From: Brucella tritici
GTDB lineage: Bacteria; Pseudomonadota; Alphaproteobacteria; Rhizobiales; Rhizobiaceae
Assembly: GCF_902825325.1 (NCBI RefSeq)
Contig: NZ_CADEAR010000002.1
Location: 1-64,000, forward strand
Direction of reading: 5' to 3'
DNA: 64,000 bases
A program made the position numbers and the translations under genes. Shown here in pieces: positions 16,559 through 27,500 of the stretch. Within the stretch, counting starts at the first letter, position 1. Each line of letters starts with the position of its first letter. The notes under the pieces were generated by a model. That model ran no database searches. It was not told where the DNA came from and worked only from the letters and a program-made list of their open reading frames with translations.

Positions 16559-17485
16559 ATGATCCTTTGCTGCGGTGAATCCCTGATCGACATGCTGCCA
16601 CGCGAAACCGCAGCGGGCGAAACTGCGTTCCAGCCTTTCGCGGGCGGTTCCGTCTTCAACACGGCCATCGCGCTTGGACGTCTCGATGTTCCGACCGGTT
16701 TCTTTTCCGGTATTTCATCTGATTTTTTTGGGGAAGTGCTGCGCGATAATCTGGCGCGATCCAATGTCGATTATTCCTTTGCCGCAATCTCGGATCGGCC
16801 AACGACACTGGCTTTTGTGCGTCTGGTCGACGGACAGGCACGTTACGCCTTCTACGATGAAAATACCGCAGGCCGCATGCTGGCCGAGAGTGACATGCCC
16901 TATGTCGATGACGCCATCGATGCCATGCTGTTCGGCTGTATCAGCCTGATTTCTGAACCGTGCGGCAGCGTCTATGAAGCGCTGATGACCCGCGAGGCAC
17001 CAAGGCGGGTCATGTTTCTCGACCCGAATATCCGTGCAAGCTTCATCACCGACCGCGAAAAACATCTGGCGCGCATGAAGCGCATGATCGCGCTCGCCGA
17101 TATCGTGAAACTTTCAGACGAAGACCTTGCCTGGTTTGGCGAAAAGGGCAGCCACAACGAAATCGCCGCCGAATGGCTGAAACTTGGGCCGAAACTGGTG
17201 GTCATCACCAAGGGGGCACATGGCGCCGACGCCTATACGGCCAAGGCAACTGTGCGCGTGCCCGGTGTGAAGGTGGATGTGATCGACACCGTTGGCGCGG
17301 GCGACACAGTCAATGCCGGCATTCTTGCCAGCCTTCACAATCAGGGCCTTCTCGACAAGGACGCGCTTGCCGAACTGACCGAAGATCAGATCCATTCCGC
17401 CGTCGCGCTCGGGGTCCGGGCTGCTGCTGTGACCGTCTCGCGTGCAGGTGCAAACCCGCCGTGGGCGCATGAGATGAAGGATTGA
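16559..17485 (+). CDS. PfkB-family carbohydrate kinase (fructokinase-like)
   Basis: This 308-aa cytoplasmic sugar kinase has the N-terminal GESLIDMLP, the AGGSVFNTAIALGRL substrate-binding stretch (pfkB signature 1) and, near the C-terminus, DTVGAGDTVNAG, with the catalytic Asp and anion-hole GAGD (signature 2). It most resembles fructokinases, but ribokinase-like or other sugar specificities are possible. It is probably monocistronic, since a terminator lies upstream and 80 bp separate it from the LysE gene downstream. Confidence 0.88.
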   Translation: MILCCGESLIDMLPRETAAGETAFQPFAGGSVFNTAIALGRLDVPTGFFSGISSDFFGEVLRDNLARSNVDYSFAAISDRPTTLAFVRLVDGQARYAFYDENTAGRMLAESDMPYVDDAIDAMLFGCISLISEPCGSVYEALMTREAPRRVMFLDPNIRASFITDREKHLARMKRMIALADIVKLSDEDLAWFGEKGSHNEIAAEWLKLGPKLVVITKGAHGADAYTAKATVRVPGVKVDVIDTVGAGDTVNAGILASLHNQGLLDKDALAELTEDQIHSAVALGVRAAAVTVSRAGANPPWAHEMKD

Positions 17486-17565
17486 CGCACGGCGAAGCCG
17501 TGACATGATGCGTCTGGCCTGCGTCGGCCTTTTCCGACAAGGTCCGAACAGGAGTCCAGAACATC

Positions 17566-18177
17566 ATGAGCATCGAATTTCTGCTGACATCCTTCATCAT
17601 TGTCGCCTCCCCCGGCACTGGCGTGCTGGTGACACTTGCGGCAGGACTGTCTCGTGGTGCACGGGCCTCGATCATCGCAGCACTCGGCTGCACGCTCGGC
17701 ATCGTGCCGCATATGCTGGCTGCCGTGACAGGACTGGCAGCGCTGCTCCATGCCAGCGCACTCGCCTTCGAGATCATCAAATATGCAGGCGTCGCCTATC
17801 TACTCTATATGGCGTGGATGACACTCAAGGAACACGGCACACTGAAGATCGAGACCGACAACGCGCCGCGTTCGGACCGCGAGGTCATCTGGTCGGCGAT
17901 CCTCGTCAATCTGCTGAATCCCAAACTGTCGATATTCTTCTTTGCCTTCCTGCCGCAATTCGTAAATACGCAGCAGGGCGGGACGGTTGCCCGCATGGTG
18001 GAACTGTCTCTCGTTTTCATGGCCATGACATTCGTGGTGTTTGCGTTCTACGGTGTGTTCGCGGCTGCCGTCCGTAACCAGATCATCTCACGCCCCGCCG
18101 TGCTTGCATGGATGCGCCGCAGCTTTGCCGCCGCCTTCGTCGCGCTCGGGGCAAAACTTGCACTGACCGAACGATAG
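17566..18177 (+). CDS. LysE/RhtB-family amino acid exporter
   Basis: This 203-aa inner-membrane exporter has about five to six hydrophobic helices. Family marks are the N-terminal SPGTGVLVTLAAGLSRGAR and the central NLLNPKLSIFFFAFLPQFV. These proteins export amino acids or homoserine-type metabolites by proton exchange. The methyltransferase gene begins 3 bp after its stop, so the two form an operon. A second LysE-family gene, not closely similar in sequence, lies at 61136-61795. Confidence 0.9.
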   Translation: MSIEFLLTSFIIVASPGTGVLVTLAAGLSRGARASIIAALGCTLGIVPHMLAAVTGLAALLHASALAFEIIKYAGVAYLLYMAWMTLKEHGTLKIETDNAPRSDREVIWSAILVNLLNPKLSIFFFAFLPQFVNTQQGGTVARMVELSLVFMAMTFVVFAFYGVFAAAVRNQIISRPAVLAWMRRSFAAAFVALGAKLALTER

Positions 18178-18180
18178 ACC

Positions 18181-18948
18181 ATGGCCCAGAATATTTATGA
18201 TCGCGACGACTTCTTCACCGCTTACAGCCAGTTGCCGCGCTCGGTACACGGGCTGGAAGGCGCGCCTGAATGGCCCTTTGTACGCTCGCTCCTGCCCGAT
18301 CTGACCGGCTGTGACGTTGCCGATCTCGGTTGCGGCTTTGGCTGGTTTTGCCGCTTCGCCCGCGAACAGGGTGCATATTCCGTCTCCGGATACGACCTTT
18401 CGGAAAACATGCTCGAACGCGCGCGCCGCGACACGCCGGACGATGCCGTTCGCTATATTCAGGCGGATATGGAAGAGCTGGAACTGCCGGAAGCAAGCTT
18501 CGATCTCGTCTACAGCTCCCTGGCTTTTCACTATATTCGCGATTTGCCGCGCCTTTTGAAAACGATCCATGCAGCTTTGCGGCCAGAAGGTCGCTTTGTT
18601 TTCACGATCGAGCATCCGATCTTCATGGCGCCGCTTACGCCGGGCTGGATCGAGGAAGGCAATGGCCAGAAACGCTGGCCGGTCGATCATTATGCCGCGG
18701 AAGGTGAGCGGCAAACTGACTGGCTGGCAGAGGGCGTCATCAAGTATCACCGCCGCCTTAGCACGACAGTCAACGCGCTGATCGAAGCGGGGTTTGCCAT
18801 CAATCGGCTGGAGGAATGGCGCCCGTCGCCAGATCAGATCGCAGCATGGCCGGCACTGTCGGAGGAAATGGAGCGACCTATGCTGTTGATAGTCTCCGCT
18901 AGTGTGGTGGATTTGAAGTTCCTGTCATTTGCGAGGCATCCGCGTTGA
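18181..18948 (+). CDS. Class I SAM-dependent methyltransferase
   Basis: This 255-aa protein has SAM-binding motif I (VADLGCGFGWF, about residues 43-53), the acidic motif II (YDLSENML), QADMEELELPEASFDLVYSS, and LLKTIHAALRPEGRFVFTIEHP, a UbiE/small-molecule type layout. It starts 3 bp after the LysE gene and is probably co-expressed with it. The last about 16 codons and the TGA lie inside the palindromic repeat 18899-18976, so the C-terminal VVDLKFLSFARHPR appears to derive from the inserted repeat. Substrate is unknown. Confidence 0.87.
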   Translation: MAQNIYDRDDFFTAYSQLPRSVHGLEGAPEWPFVRSLLPDLTGCDVADLGCGFGWFCRFAREQGAYSVSGYDLSENMLERARRDTPDDAVRYIQADMEELELPEASFDLVYSSLAFHYIRDLPRLLKTIHAALRPEGRFVFTIEHPIFMAPLTPGWIEEGNGQKRWPVDHYAAEGERQTDWLAEGVIKYHRRLSTTVNALIEAGFAINRLEEWRPSPDQIAAWPALSEEMERPMLLIVSASVVDLKFLSFARHPR

Positions 18949-18976
18949 GGAACTTCAAATCCGTAAACCACACTAG
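18899..18976. repeat. Palindromic repeat (family B), first copy
   Basis: Terminal arms CTAGTGTGG (18899-18907) and CCACACTAG (18968-18976) enclose a perfect 15-bp inverted repeat, GGATTTGAAGTTCCT (18909-18923) with its complement at 18948-18962. It supplies the 3' end of the methyltransferase gene. It is MITE-like in size, with no coding capacity. Confidence 0.85.
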
Positions 18977-18989
18977 ATTCAATATGTTA

Positions 18990-19065
18990 CTAGTGTGGCT
19001 TTGAATCCGAAATTCGTTCACGGCGCTGCTCCTAAGTGATGCGAATTTCGAATTCGCCACACTAG
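18990..19065. repeat. Palindromic repeat (family B), second copy
   Basis: It has the same terminal arms, CTAGTGTGGC (18990-18999) and GCCACACTAG (19056-19065), with an internal inverted repeat around GAATCCGAAATTCG / CGAATTTCGAATTCG. It differs internally from the first copy, 13 bp to the left, but shares ends and length (76 against 78 bp). Confidence 0.85.
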
Positions 19066-19147
19066 CCGACAGACTGCTTGACCAGCCACATTTCACGCTT
19101 TTTATAGAGGTGGGCGGGACACGAATCAGACTGGCGAGGAGAAACCA

Positions 19148-19978
19148 TTGGACGTGTTGCGTATTGCAGCCTTTTCGCAAGGCAATCAGGGTGGCAATCC
19201 CGCTGGAGTGTTGATCGCCGACCGACTGCCCTCCCCGCAAGATATGCAGAAAATCGCAAAGGAAGTTGGCTTTTCCGAAACAGCCTTTGCTGCGCCTGAC
19301 GGCGATAGCTGGCGCGTTCGTTATTTTGCGCCGGAAATGGAAGTCCCGTTCTGCGGCCATGCCACTATTGCTCTTGGCGCTGCGTTGGCCATGCGGATGG
19401 GCGATGGACGTTTCGCACTCAAGCTCAATAATAACGATATCAGCGTCGAAGGCCGCAAGGAAGGCGAGCTGTTTGCAGCCAGCCTGCAATCGCCACCGAC
19501 ACGACAGCGTGCCGCCAATGACGCGGAAGTGGAACAGGCGCTGGCACTGTTCAGTTTCGAGAAAGAAGACTTGGCGCCCGGCCTTGCACCGGCTCTGATC
19601 CATGCCGGGGCCGACCATATCGTGCTTCCGCTTCGTTCACGCGAAAAGCTGGCTTCGATGCATTACGACATGGCGCGCGGGCGCATCCTGATGAAGCGGC
19701 AGGGCTGGACGACGATCCTGCTCATCTATTCGGAAACGCCGAAGCGCTTCCACAGCCGCAACCCGTTTGCATCCGGCGGGGTTTATGAGGACCCGGCAAC
19801 TGGTGCGGCCACAGCGGCCTTTGCCGCCTATCTGCGTGATAGCGGCTGGCCGCACGGTGGCGAGATCGAAGTCTTTCAGGGCGAGGATATGGGCAGCCCG
19901 TCACACTTGCGCGCCCAGATCGGCAATGAGCGTGGCGGCTCTATCCGCGTTTCCGGCACCGCACGGTTGATAGAATAG
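19148..19978 (+). CDS. PhzF-family isomerase/epimerase-like protein
   Basis: This 276-aa protein of the PhzF (diaminopimelate-epimerase-like) fold has family features: an N-terminal DVLRIAAFSQGNQGGNPAGV, the EVGFSETAFA segment with the catalytic-type Glu, PFCGHATIALG, and a C-terminal DPATGAATAAFAAYL followed by QGEDMGSPS. The likely start is a TTG at 19148, 5 bases after AGGAGA; no ATG fits. Many PhzF homologues have no known substrate, so a role in phenazine synthesis should not be assumed. Confidence 0.87.
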   Translation: MDVLRIAAFSQGNQGGNPAGVLIADRLPSPQDMQKIAKEVGFSETAFAAPDGDSWRVRYFAPEMEVPFCGHATIALGAALAMRMGDGRFALKLNNNDISVEGRKEGELFAASLQSPPTRQRAANDAEVEQALALFSFEKEDLAPGLAPALIHAGADHIVLPLRSREKLASMHYDMARGRILMKRQGWTTILLIYSETPKRFHSRNPFASGGVYEDPATGAATAAFAAYLRDSGWPHGGEIEVFQGEDMGSPSHLRAQIGNERGGSIRVSGTARLIE

Positions 19979-20130
19979 AGCGCATCCCGAAAAGTGTGAA
20001 ACGCCTACGCAGGGAAATCAGTCCACTGGACTGATTTCTGATCCTGCTTCGATCAGAAAAGATGCGCGTCAAAACAAAGGATTAGGGCGCCGATCTGATC
20101 CAGTCAGATCGAAACGCGCTTTAATCTCTC
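19979..20130. repeat. Palindromic intergenic repeat (family A), fullest copy
   Basis: It begins right after the PhzF stop with AGAGCGCATCCCGAAAAGTG. The core at 20014-20038 is a 25-base perfect palindrome with arms GAAATCAGTCCA / TGGACTGATTTC and a central C. It ends with a GATGCGCGTCAAAACAAAG segment and a GATCTGATC-rich tail. Related copies are at 12874, 60990 and, as a half copy, 2330. Confidence 0.8.
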
Positions 20131-20141
20131 GTTGCAGCTCG

Positions 20142-21446
20142 TCACACACGGACGAGCTGCTCCACCCGCTCTTCATTTCCGAAGAACTTAAGATAACGCG
20201 CCACTTCCTTGGGGTCGCCGGTCGCCTTTTGCGGATTGTCGGAAAGCTTGACCGCCGCATGGCCGTTGGCATCCGTCACCTTACAGACCAGCGAAATCGC
20301 ATTCAGCCCTTCGATTTCCTTCGGGGCGCAACCTGCAAAATCATTGGTGAGATTGGTGCCCCAGCCGAAGCTCATGCGCACACGCCCTTCGAAGTGACGG
20401 TAAGTCTCCTCAATCGTGTCCACATCAAGCGCGTCGGAAAAGATCAGCAGCTTTTCGCGCGGGTCCTTGCCGCGTGACTTCCACCATTCGATGATGCGCT
20501 CGCCGCCTTCGATGGGCGGGGCGCTGTCGGGACGAAAGCCGGTCCAGTCGGCAACCCAGTCCGGCGCATTGCGCAGGAAGGCAGCCGTGCCGAAAGCATC
20601 AGGCAGAACGATCAGAAGATTGCCGCCATAGTAGCGGTTCCAGTCCTGCAGCACGCGATAGGGGGCTGAGCGCAGTTCCTCGTCATTCTTGGCAAGTGCT
20701 GCCAGCACCATCGGCAGTTCGTGCGCATTGGTGCCGAGCGCCTCTAGGTCCGTATCCATGGCCAGAAGCACATTGCTGGTGCCGGTAAAGGCATCGCCGA
20801 TGCCTTCCTTCAGAGCTTCGACGCACCAGCGCTGCCACAGGAAGGAATGGCGTCGGCGCGTGCCGAAGTCGGAAATCTTCAGGCCGGGAAGCTGGCGCAG
20901 GCGCTCGACCTTGCTCCACATCTTCGCTTTGGCGCGCGCATAAAGCACGTCGAGCGAAAACGGGCCGAGGTTTTTCATTGCCGCGCGCGAACGCAGTTCG
21001 TTGATGATGGCAAGGGCCGGAATTTCCCACATGGTCGTGTGCGACCACGGTCCATGGAAATGCAGCTCATACTGGCCGTCCTTGCGGCGCAGATCATATT
21101 CCGGAAGCTGGAAATCGTGCAGCCAGTTGAGAAACTCGGGCTGGAAAATCTGCTTGCGGCCATAGAAACTGTTACCCGCCAGCCAGATCATTTCCTTCTT
21201 GGAAAAGCGCAGCGTGCGGGCGTGGTCGAGCTGCGCACGCAATTCGCCCTCATCAATCTCATCGGCAAGGCGCACCGAGGTCGTGCGATTGATGAGCGAG
21301 AAGGTTGCGTCCACCTTGGGGTAAAGACCCCAGATCATCTGCAGCATCAGAAGCTTGTAGAAGTCCGTATCCAGAAGGCTGCGGACGATGGGATCGAGCT
21401 TCCATGCGTGATTGTAGACGCGGCGCGCAATATCAGTCTTGGCCAT
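20142..21446 (-). CDS. pncB: Nicotinate phosphoribosyltransferase
   Basis: This 434-aa enzyme of NAD salvage (Preiss-Handler pathway) makes nicotinate mononucleotide from nicotinate and PRPP. Typical segments are [15 protein letters not shown] near the start, [38 protein letters not shown], and [17 protein letters not shown] near the end. I chose the ATG at 21446 because GGAGG lies 5 bases upstream and the length equals the family norm. A frame open from 21503 adds 19 unlikely residues. It lies downstream of cgs but past a terminator, so it probably has its own promoter. Confidence 0.96.
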   Translation of the reverse strand: MAKTDIARRVYNHAWKLDPIVRSLLDTDFYKLLMLQMIWGLYPKVDATFSLINRTTSVRLADEIDEGELRAQLDHARTLRFSKKEMIWLAGNSFYGRKQIFQPEFLNWLHDFQLPEYDLRRKDGQYELHFHGPWSHTTMWEIPALAIINELRSRAAMKNLGPFSLDVLYARAKAKMWSKVERLRQLPGLKISDFGTRRRHSFLWQRWCVEALKEGIGDAFTGTSNVLLAMDTDLEALGTNAHELPMVLAALAKNDEELRSAPYRVLQDWNRYYGGNLLIVLPDAFGTAAFLRNAPDWVADWTGFRPDSAPPIEGGERIIEWWKSRGKDPREKLLIFSDALDVDTIEETYRHFEGRVRMSFGWGTNLTNDFAGCAPKEIEGLNAISLVCKVTDANGHAAVKLSDNPQKATGDPKEVARYLKFFGNEERVEQLVRV

Positions 21447-21501
21447 GACGGCCTCCATTGCATGAACATGTACTGCAACCGCCCCCAAAAGGAATTGCAG
21501 C

Positions 21502-21533
21502 AAAAAGAAAGGCGGGTTTTCACCCGCCTTTTT
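21502..21533 (-). terminator. Intrinsic terminator of cgs
   Basis: On the minus strand, an AAGGCGGGT / ACCCGCCTT stem (21522-21530 with 21509-21517) is followed by TCTTTTTG. It starts about 8 bp past the cgs stop. Confidence 0.85.
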
Positions 21534-21540
21534 AATCGGT

Positions 21541-24500
21541 TCACTTCTGTTTGGGAAGCTCTACGACGATTTCATGTTCGCCGTCCGGCTTGATCGGCAC
21601 GCCTTCTTCCGGCTTGCCGACCTTGCGACCGTTGAGCTTGACCACCTTGTCTTTAGCACCGGGGGCACCGGCCACGACCTTGACGCGATAAAGCGCTTCG
21701 CCGAAGCGGAGCTCGGCTTCATAGCCTTGCCATTCCGGCGGCAAGGCCGGGTCGAGATGCAGGCGATCGCCGCGTTTTGTGACGCCGAGGATACCCTCCG
21801 TTGCAACACGGTAGAACCAGCCAGCGGAACCGGTGTACCAGGTCCAGCCGCCCTGTCCGCGACGCGGTTCGACGGAATAGATATCGGCTGCGATCACATA
21901 AGGCTCGACGCGGTAGATATCCGGGTTGCGGCCATGGCTGACTGGACTGATGAGCGAGAACAGACGCCATGCCTCGGCCGTCTTGCCCATGCGGGCGAGC
22001 GCCATGATGGCCCAGGTCGCGCCGTGCGTGTACTGGCCGCCATTCTCGCGAACGCCAGGCGGATAGCCCTTGATATAGCCCGGCTCCTGAATGGTCCTGT
22101 CGAAAGGCGGCGTGAAGAGACGCAGCAATTCGCCTTCGTCATCCAGCAGATATTTTTCGAGCGAAACCATGGCCTGTTCGGCGCGTTTCGGATCGGCAAC
22201 GCCCGACAGCACGCTCCAGGACTGGGCGATGGCATCGATCTGGCATTCATCGCTGTCCTTCGAGCCAAGCGGCGCGCCGTTGTCGTAGAAACCGCGACGA
22301 TACCATTGACCATCCCAACCATCGCGGTCGAGGGCCTTCGTCAGGCTTTCCAGATGTGCTTTCCAGATATCGACGCGCTTCTTGTCCTTGCGCGCTTCGG
22401 CAATCGGGATGAATTTGCCGAGCGTATAGGCGAGGAACCAGCCGAGCCACACGCTCTCGCCCTCGCCCTTCACGCCGACGAGATTCATGCCGTCGTTCCA
22501 GTCACCGCCCAAGATCAGCGGCAGGCCGTGCTTGCCGGTTCGCTCGACAGCAAGATCGAGCGCCAGGGCGCAATGCTCGTAAAGGCTTACTGTGTCCTTG
22601 GAGATTTCCGGCTGATAGAAGGCATCGTGTTCACCCTCTTCCAGCTTGCGCCCTTCGAGGAACGGCAGCTTTTCATCAAGGATCGCACGGTCGCCCGTCG
22701 TCTCGACATAAAGCGAAGCGCCATAGCCAAGCCAGACGACATCGTCCGAGATCAGTGTGCGGACGCCAGCACCTGTTGCGGGCAACCACCAATGTTGAAC
22801 ATCGCCTTCCGGGAACTGGCGCGATGCGGCATTGAGGATCTGCGCACGGGCAAGCGTCGGATCGATCAGAAGCAGCGACAGCGTGTCCTGCAACTGATCG
22901 CGGAAGCCGAACGCACCACTTGCCTGATAGAAGGCAGCGCGCGCCCAGATACGGCAGGCAATCGCCTGATAGGGCAGCCAGCCATTGACCAGAAGGTCGA
23001 AAGCCGGGTCTGGCGTTTTTACCTGAACGCGGTCGAACAGGCCATCCCATTGCTGCTTGGCGGCAGCGAGCTTATCGCCGAACGAAACCTTGCGGGTCTC
23101 GGCGATCAGCGCCTTAGCCTGTTTCTGATCGGCAGCATTGCCGAGCAGGAAGACGATCTCACGCGCTTCACCCGGCCCCACTTCGATATCGAGGGCGAGC
23201 GCGGCGCATGGATCACGACCTGCTTCAACCGTACCCGAAAGCGCCTTGCCAGCCAGAACGACTTCCGGTTTGTCCACCGAGCCGGTGGTGCCGATGAACT
23301 CGCTGCGGTCGGCAGTGACGGATTGCGGCTTTTCGGTTGCAGCAAAGAAGGCGATCTGCCCGGACTTGTCCGGATGATACGGATTGCCTGCAAAGAGCGC
23401 GCCCAGTTCCTCGTCCTGCGAAGGTACGATGAAAGGCACGTTCTTGGAGCGGGCATTGCCCAGCACCCATTCCACATAGCCATAGACGCGCAGCCTGCGC
23501 TTGGAACGCCCGTTATTGGTGACGGTCAGGCGCGACAGACGCACTGGCTTGTCCGCATCCACGATGTGGGTGAGATCAAGTGCCAGTTCGCCATGCTGTG
23601 CTGCGAAGCTCGAATAGCCGTGGCCATGACGCGCTTCATAGGTCACTGCCTCGTCGCGCAGCACACTTGCCGTCGGCGCAAAGGTGCGGCCCGTTTCGCG
23701 GTCGAGGATATAGATCGCCTCGCCCGGACGGTTCGTAACCGGGTCGTTCGCCCATGGGGTGAGCTGATAATCGCGGCTATTGCCTGCCCAGGTGAAGGCC
23801 GAGCCTTCCGCCGAGACATGGAACCCGAAATTCGGATTGGCGATCACATTGATCCATGGATGCGGCGTGTTGGTGCGATTGTTGATGCGCACCACATAAG
23901 AGCCATCCTCGGCAAAGCCGCCATAGCCGTTCCAGAAGCGAAGATCGTCACCGGATGGAGCAGGACGGTTTACCGCAGGCTTGACCACAGGTCGGCGTTC
24001 TTCCGTTCCGCGTTCGATGGCGACGGGAGCCAATCCTGCAGCCCCGATACCCTGGGCGGATGTCTGACCGACAATTGCGGTCTTGGCATCGCGCGCCGCC
24101 AGATCGACGGTAATTTCCTCACTGCGACGCAGCTGCTCGGCCAGCGAGCCATTCTGCGCATGCATGACGATGCGCGCCGAGGCGAGCAGCGTATTGTAGC
24201 TTTCGTCACTCATCTGGTCGCGGCGAACCGCAAAGATGTGCGGCTGGCCGCCACCACGGGCGCGGAAGCCTTCAACGATCCAGTCGATGGCGCGCTGTGT
24301 ATCCTGCGCATAGGAGAAGGCACGCTCGTTAACCGCCACGACATCGACCGTGAGGCCTTTGCTGCGCCAGTATTCCTGCGCGCGCAGCACACCGCGCAAC
24401 ACGTCGAGATCAGCTTCGTTGTCGATGCGCAGCGCAAAGATCGGATAGTCGCCGGAAATCGACATCGGCCACAGGTCGGATTGCTTGCCGAGGCCGCTGG

Positions 24501-27500
24501 CGATAGTTTCCGGCGGCTGACGCAATGTCCGCTCCGGATAGAGCAGATAGGCAGCCACCTTCTGATAATCGGCAGCCTCGGCAGGCTTGATGCCGATATG
24601 GTAGAGTTGCACCTGCGAACTGGTCCATGACAGGGAATATTCGCGGGCGAAGGTTTCCGGATGGCGATGCAGCGCCACGGCATGTTCCACCGCATCGCGG
24701 CTGCCGCCTGCGAAGGTCCAGAACACGAGACTTACCTTTTTATGCGCCGGAACGCGAACCCGTGTGCGCACCGAAGCAATCGGGTCGAGCACGCAACCCT
24801 GGCTGCCGGTGAACTTGGCACCCTGATCGAAGGCGGCCGCATCGCGCAAGCTGCGACCACGCCCGACAAAGGCATGGCGGTCGGTTTCGACTTCCGTTTC
24901 GCGGATCGAGCCGGAAAGATCGGTCACGAAATGCGCAACGTGGATATCCGGATCGGACGGCGCCCGCTTGCGGCGCTTGGCATAGATGGTCGAACCGTTA
25001 TCGGAGATTTCGGTTTCCACGAACATCTTGGCAAAGGCCGGATGGGCGGCATCGCTGTCGCTATCGTTCAGCACCAGTTCCGCATAGGAGGTGACCTCGA
25101 TCATGCGGTCGCGGGCGGACGTGTTGATGATGTCGAGCCTGCGGCCTTCGCCATCGGATTCCGACGATACGATCACTTCCATGACGGTTTTGATGTCACC
25201 GGCGGTCTTGTAGAATTCCGCCTTGTCTTCGGTGAAGACCGTCTTGGTTTCCTCTTCGGGGTTGCGGACCGGCTCGCCGGTCGCCGACCACCAGTATCCG
25301 CTTTCCATGTCGCGCAGGAACAGGAACGTGCCCTGAAGGTCTTCCGACGCATCGGCGTGGAAGCGGGTGATGTCCCAATTGTGCCAACGGCTGTAGCCCG
25401 AGCCGTTTGCCGTCACCATCAGCGCATATTGTCCGTTCGACATCATATGCGTGGTACGCGGCGCCTTGAACGGCTTGTCGACAATCCGCATCGGCGCATC
25501 GTCGAAGCCGCCGGAATCCACGCGCATCGGATTTTCCGTCTTGGCGTAGATCATCGGGATTTCGCGTGGCGCCTTTTCCTGCAGGAGCAGTTCGGCAGCC
25601 TCGATCACCGGATCGGAGTGGAAGCGCTCCCGCATCCGGCCTTCAAAGATCACGTTGTTGACTGCGATGATCGCCATGCCGTGGTGGTGGGCGTAGTAGT
25701 TCTTCACCACAGCACAGAGTTCGCCTTCGCGAACACGCGACGGCGTGAAGTCCACCGAATCGTGGAAGCCATAGCGTCCGAGCGCACCGAGCTTGGCAAG
25801 GCGCTTCAAGTTCGCGACAGCGGCAGCAGGCTGATACTGCGCGGCAAGCAGGCTCGCATAGGGCGCAATAACCGCATTGCGCGACAGGCCACGCTGCAGG
25901 CCGAGGTTCGGCACGCCGAAGTTGGAATACTGGTAGTTCATATGCGCGTCGCGCGCATTGAACGCCGCTTCCGAAATACCCCATGGCAGGCCGCGCGAGG
26001 TTGCATAGTCGATCTGGCGCTGCACCACGAGCTTGTTGGTCTGGTCGAGAAGCGAACCGAGCGGCTCGGACATGACGAGCGGCGGCATCAGATATTCGAA
26101 CATCGAGCCGGACCAGGAGAGCAGAGCGCCCTTCCAGCCTACCGGCACCAGAAGACGACCAAGCTTGAACCAATGTTCAACAGGTACGTCGCCCTTGGCG
26201 ATGGCAAACAGGCTTGCCAGACGCGCTTCTGACGCCAGAAGATCGTAGCAGCTTTCGTCCAGCTCGTTTTCCTGCACGCGGAAACCGATGGAGAGAAGGC
26301 GACGTTCTTTCCGTTCAAGGAAGCCGAACTGCATGTCGAATGCGAGCTGGCGCGAGCGGGTTGCGAGATCGCGCAGACGCTCGCGCAGCGCATCCGTGTC
26401 ATGCTCGCCGATGGAATCCTCGGTATGTGCCTTGCAGGTATCGACGAGAATGCGCGCCCATTCCACGGCTTCAGCGCTTGCCGGTGTTTCGATTTCGCCA
26501 TCGAGTTCGTCCATCAGGCGAACGATATCGGTTGCGAACAGCGACAGGTTGATGGTGCGGAAGGACGCCGTTTCCGGCTCATCCTTGATGGACAGTACCG
26601 CCCGGCGGAAATTGGCAATCCGCTCTTCCAGACGGCGGCGCAGCGGACGCAGAATCCGGCGATCATCCGGGATTTTGGCGATGGACTCTTCAAGGATGTC
26701 ATTGACATCAAGAATGCCGTCGAGGTCGCCTTGCATATAGACAGACGGTGCTTCCGCCCATTCTTCCAGCGCAGACGACAGCGTGACCAGATGGCCGGCA
26801 AGATTGCCGCTATCGACTGCAGAGACATAAAGCGGGCGCATCGGCGTCAGCGTATTGGTCTCGTACCAGTTGTAGAGATGGCCCTGATACTTCTCCATCT
26901 TCTCAAGTGTATCGACAGTGGCTTGAACGCGATCCAGCGTTTCACCGAAGCCGATCCAGCCGAAATCGCGCGCGGCGACAACGGACAGAAGATAGACACC
27001 GATATTGGTCGGCGACGTGCGCTGCGCGACAATCGGCGCCGGGTCTTCCTGGAAGTTATCTGGCGGCAGATGATGGTTTTCGTCGTTTGCGAACTCGGCG
27101 AAGTAACGCCAGGTCCGGCGTGCATAGCGGCGCAGGTCCGACTTGTCGGAAGAAAGCACTTCCAGCGTGTCCTGCGGCTTGGCCGAACGGCTGACCAGCC
27201 AAGCAATCAGCGGCGAGGCAAACCAGATGACGGCAAACGGTGCTGCGATCATTGCCGCATGACTTTGGGCAGCAAGCGGGAAGAAGATCGCCAGACCCGC
27301 AATCGCTATGGCGGGCCACATGAGCTGGAAATAGTAAAGCAGCGTATCGGGCGAGGTTCTCGCCTGCGCTGCCGTGCGCCATTCCAGAAGATTGCGATGC
27401 GAAACGAACAGGCGATAGACGGTGCGCGCAATGGCATCCGCCATCAGGAACGCCGAATGCGCGATGAAAGTGGTGCGCAGCGCCACATCAGCCGTGCCGA

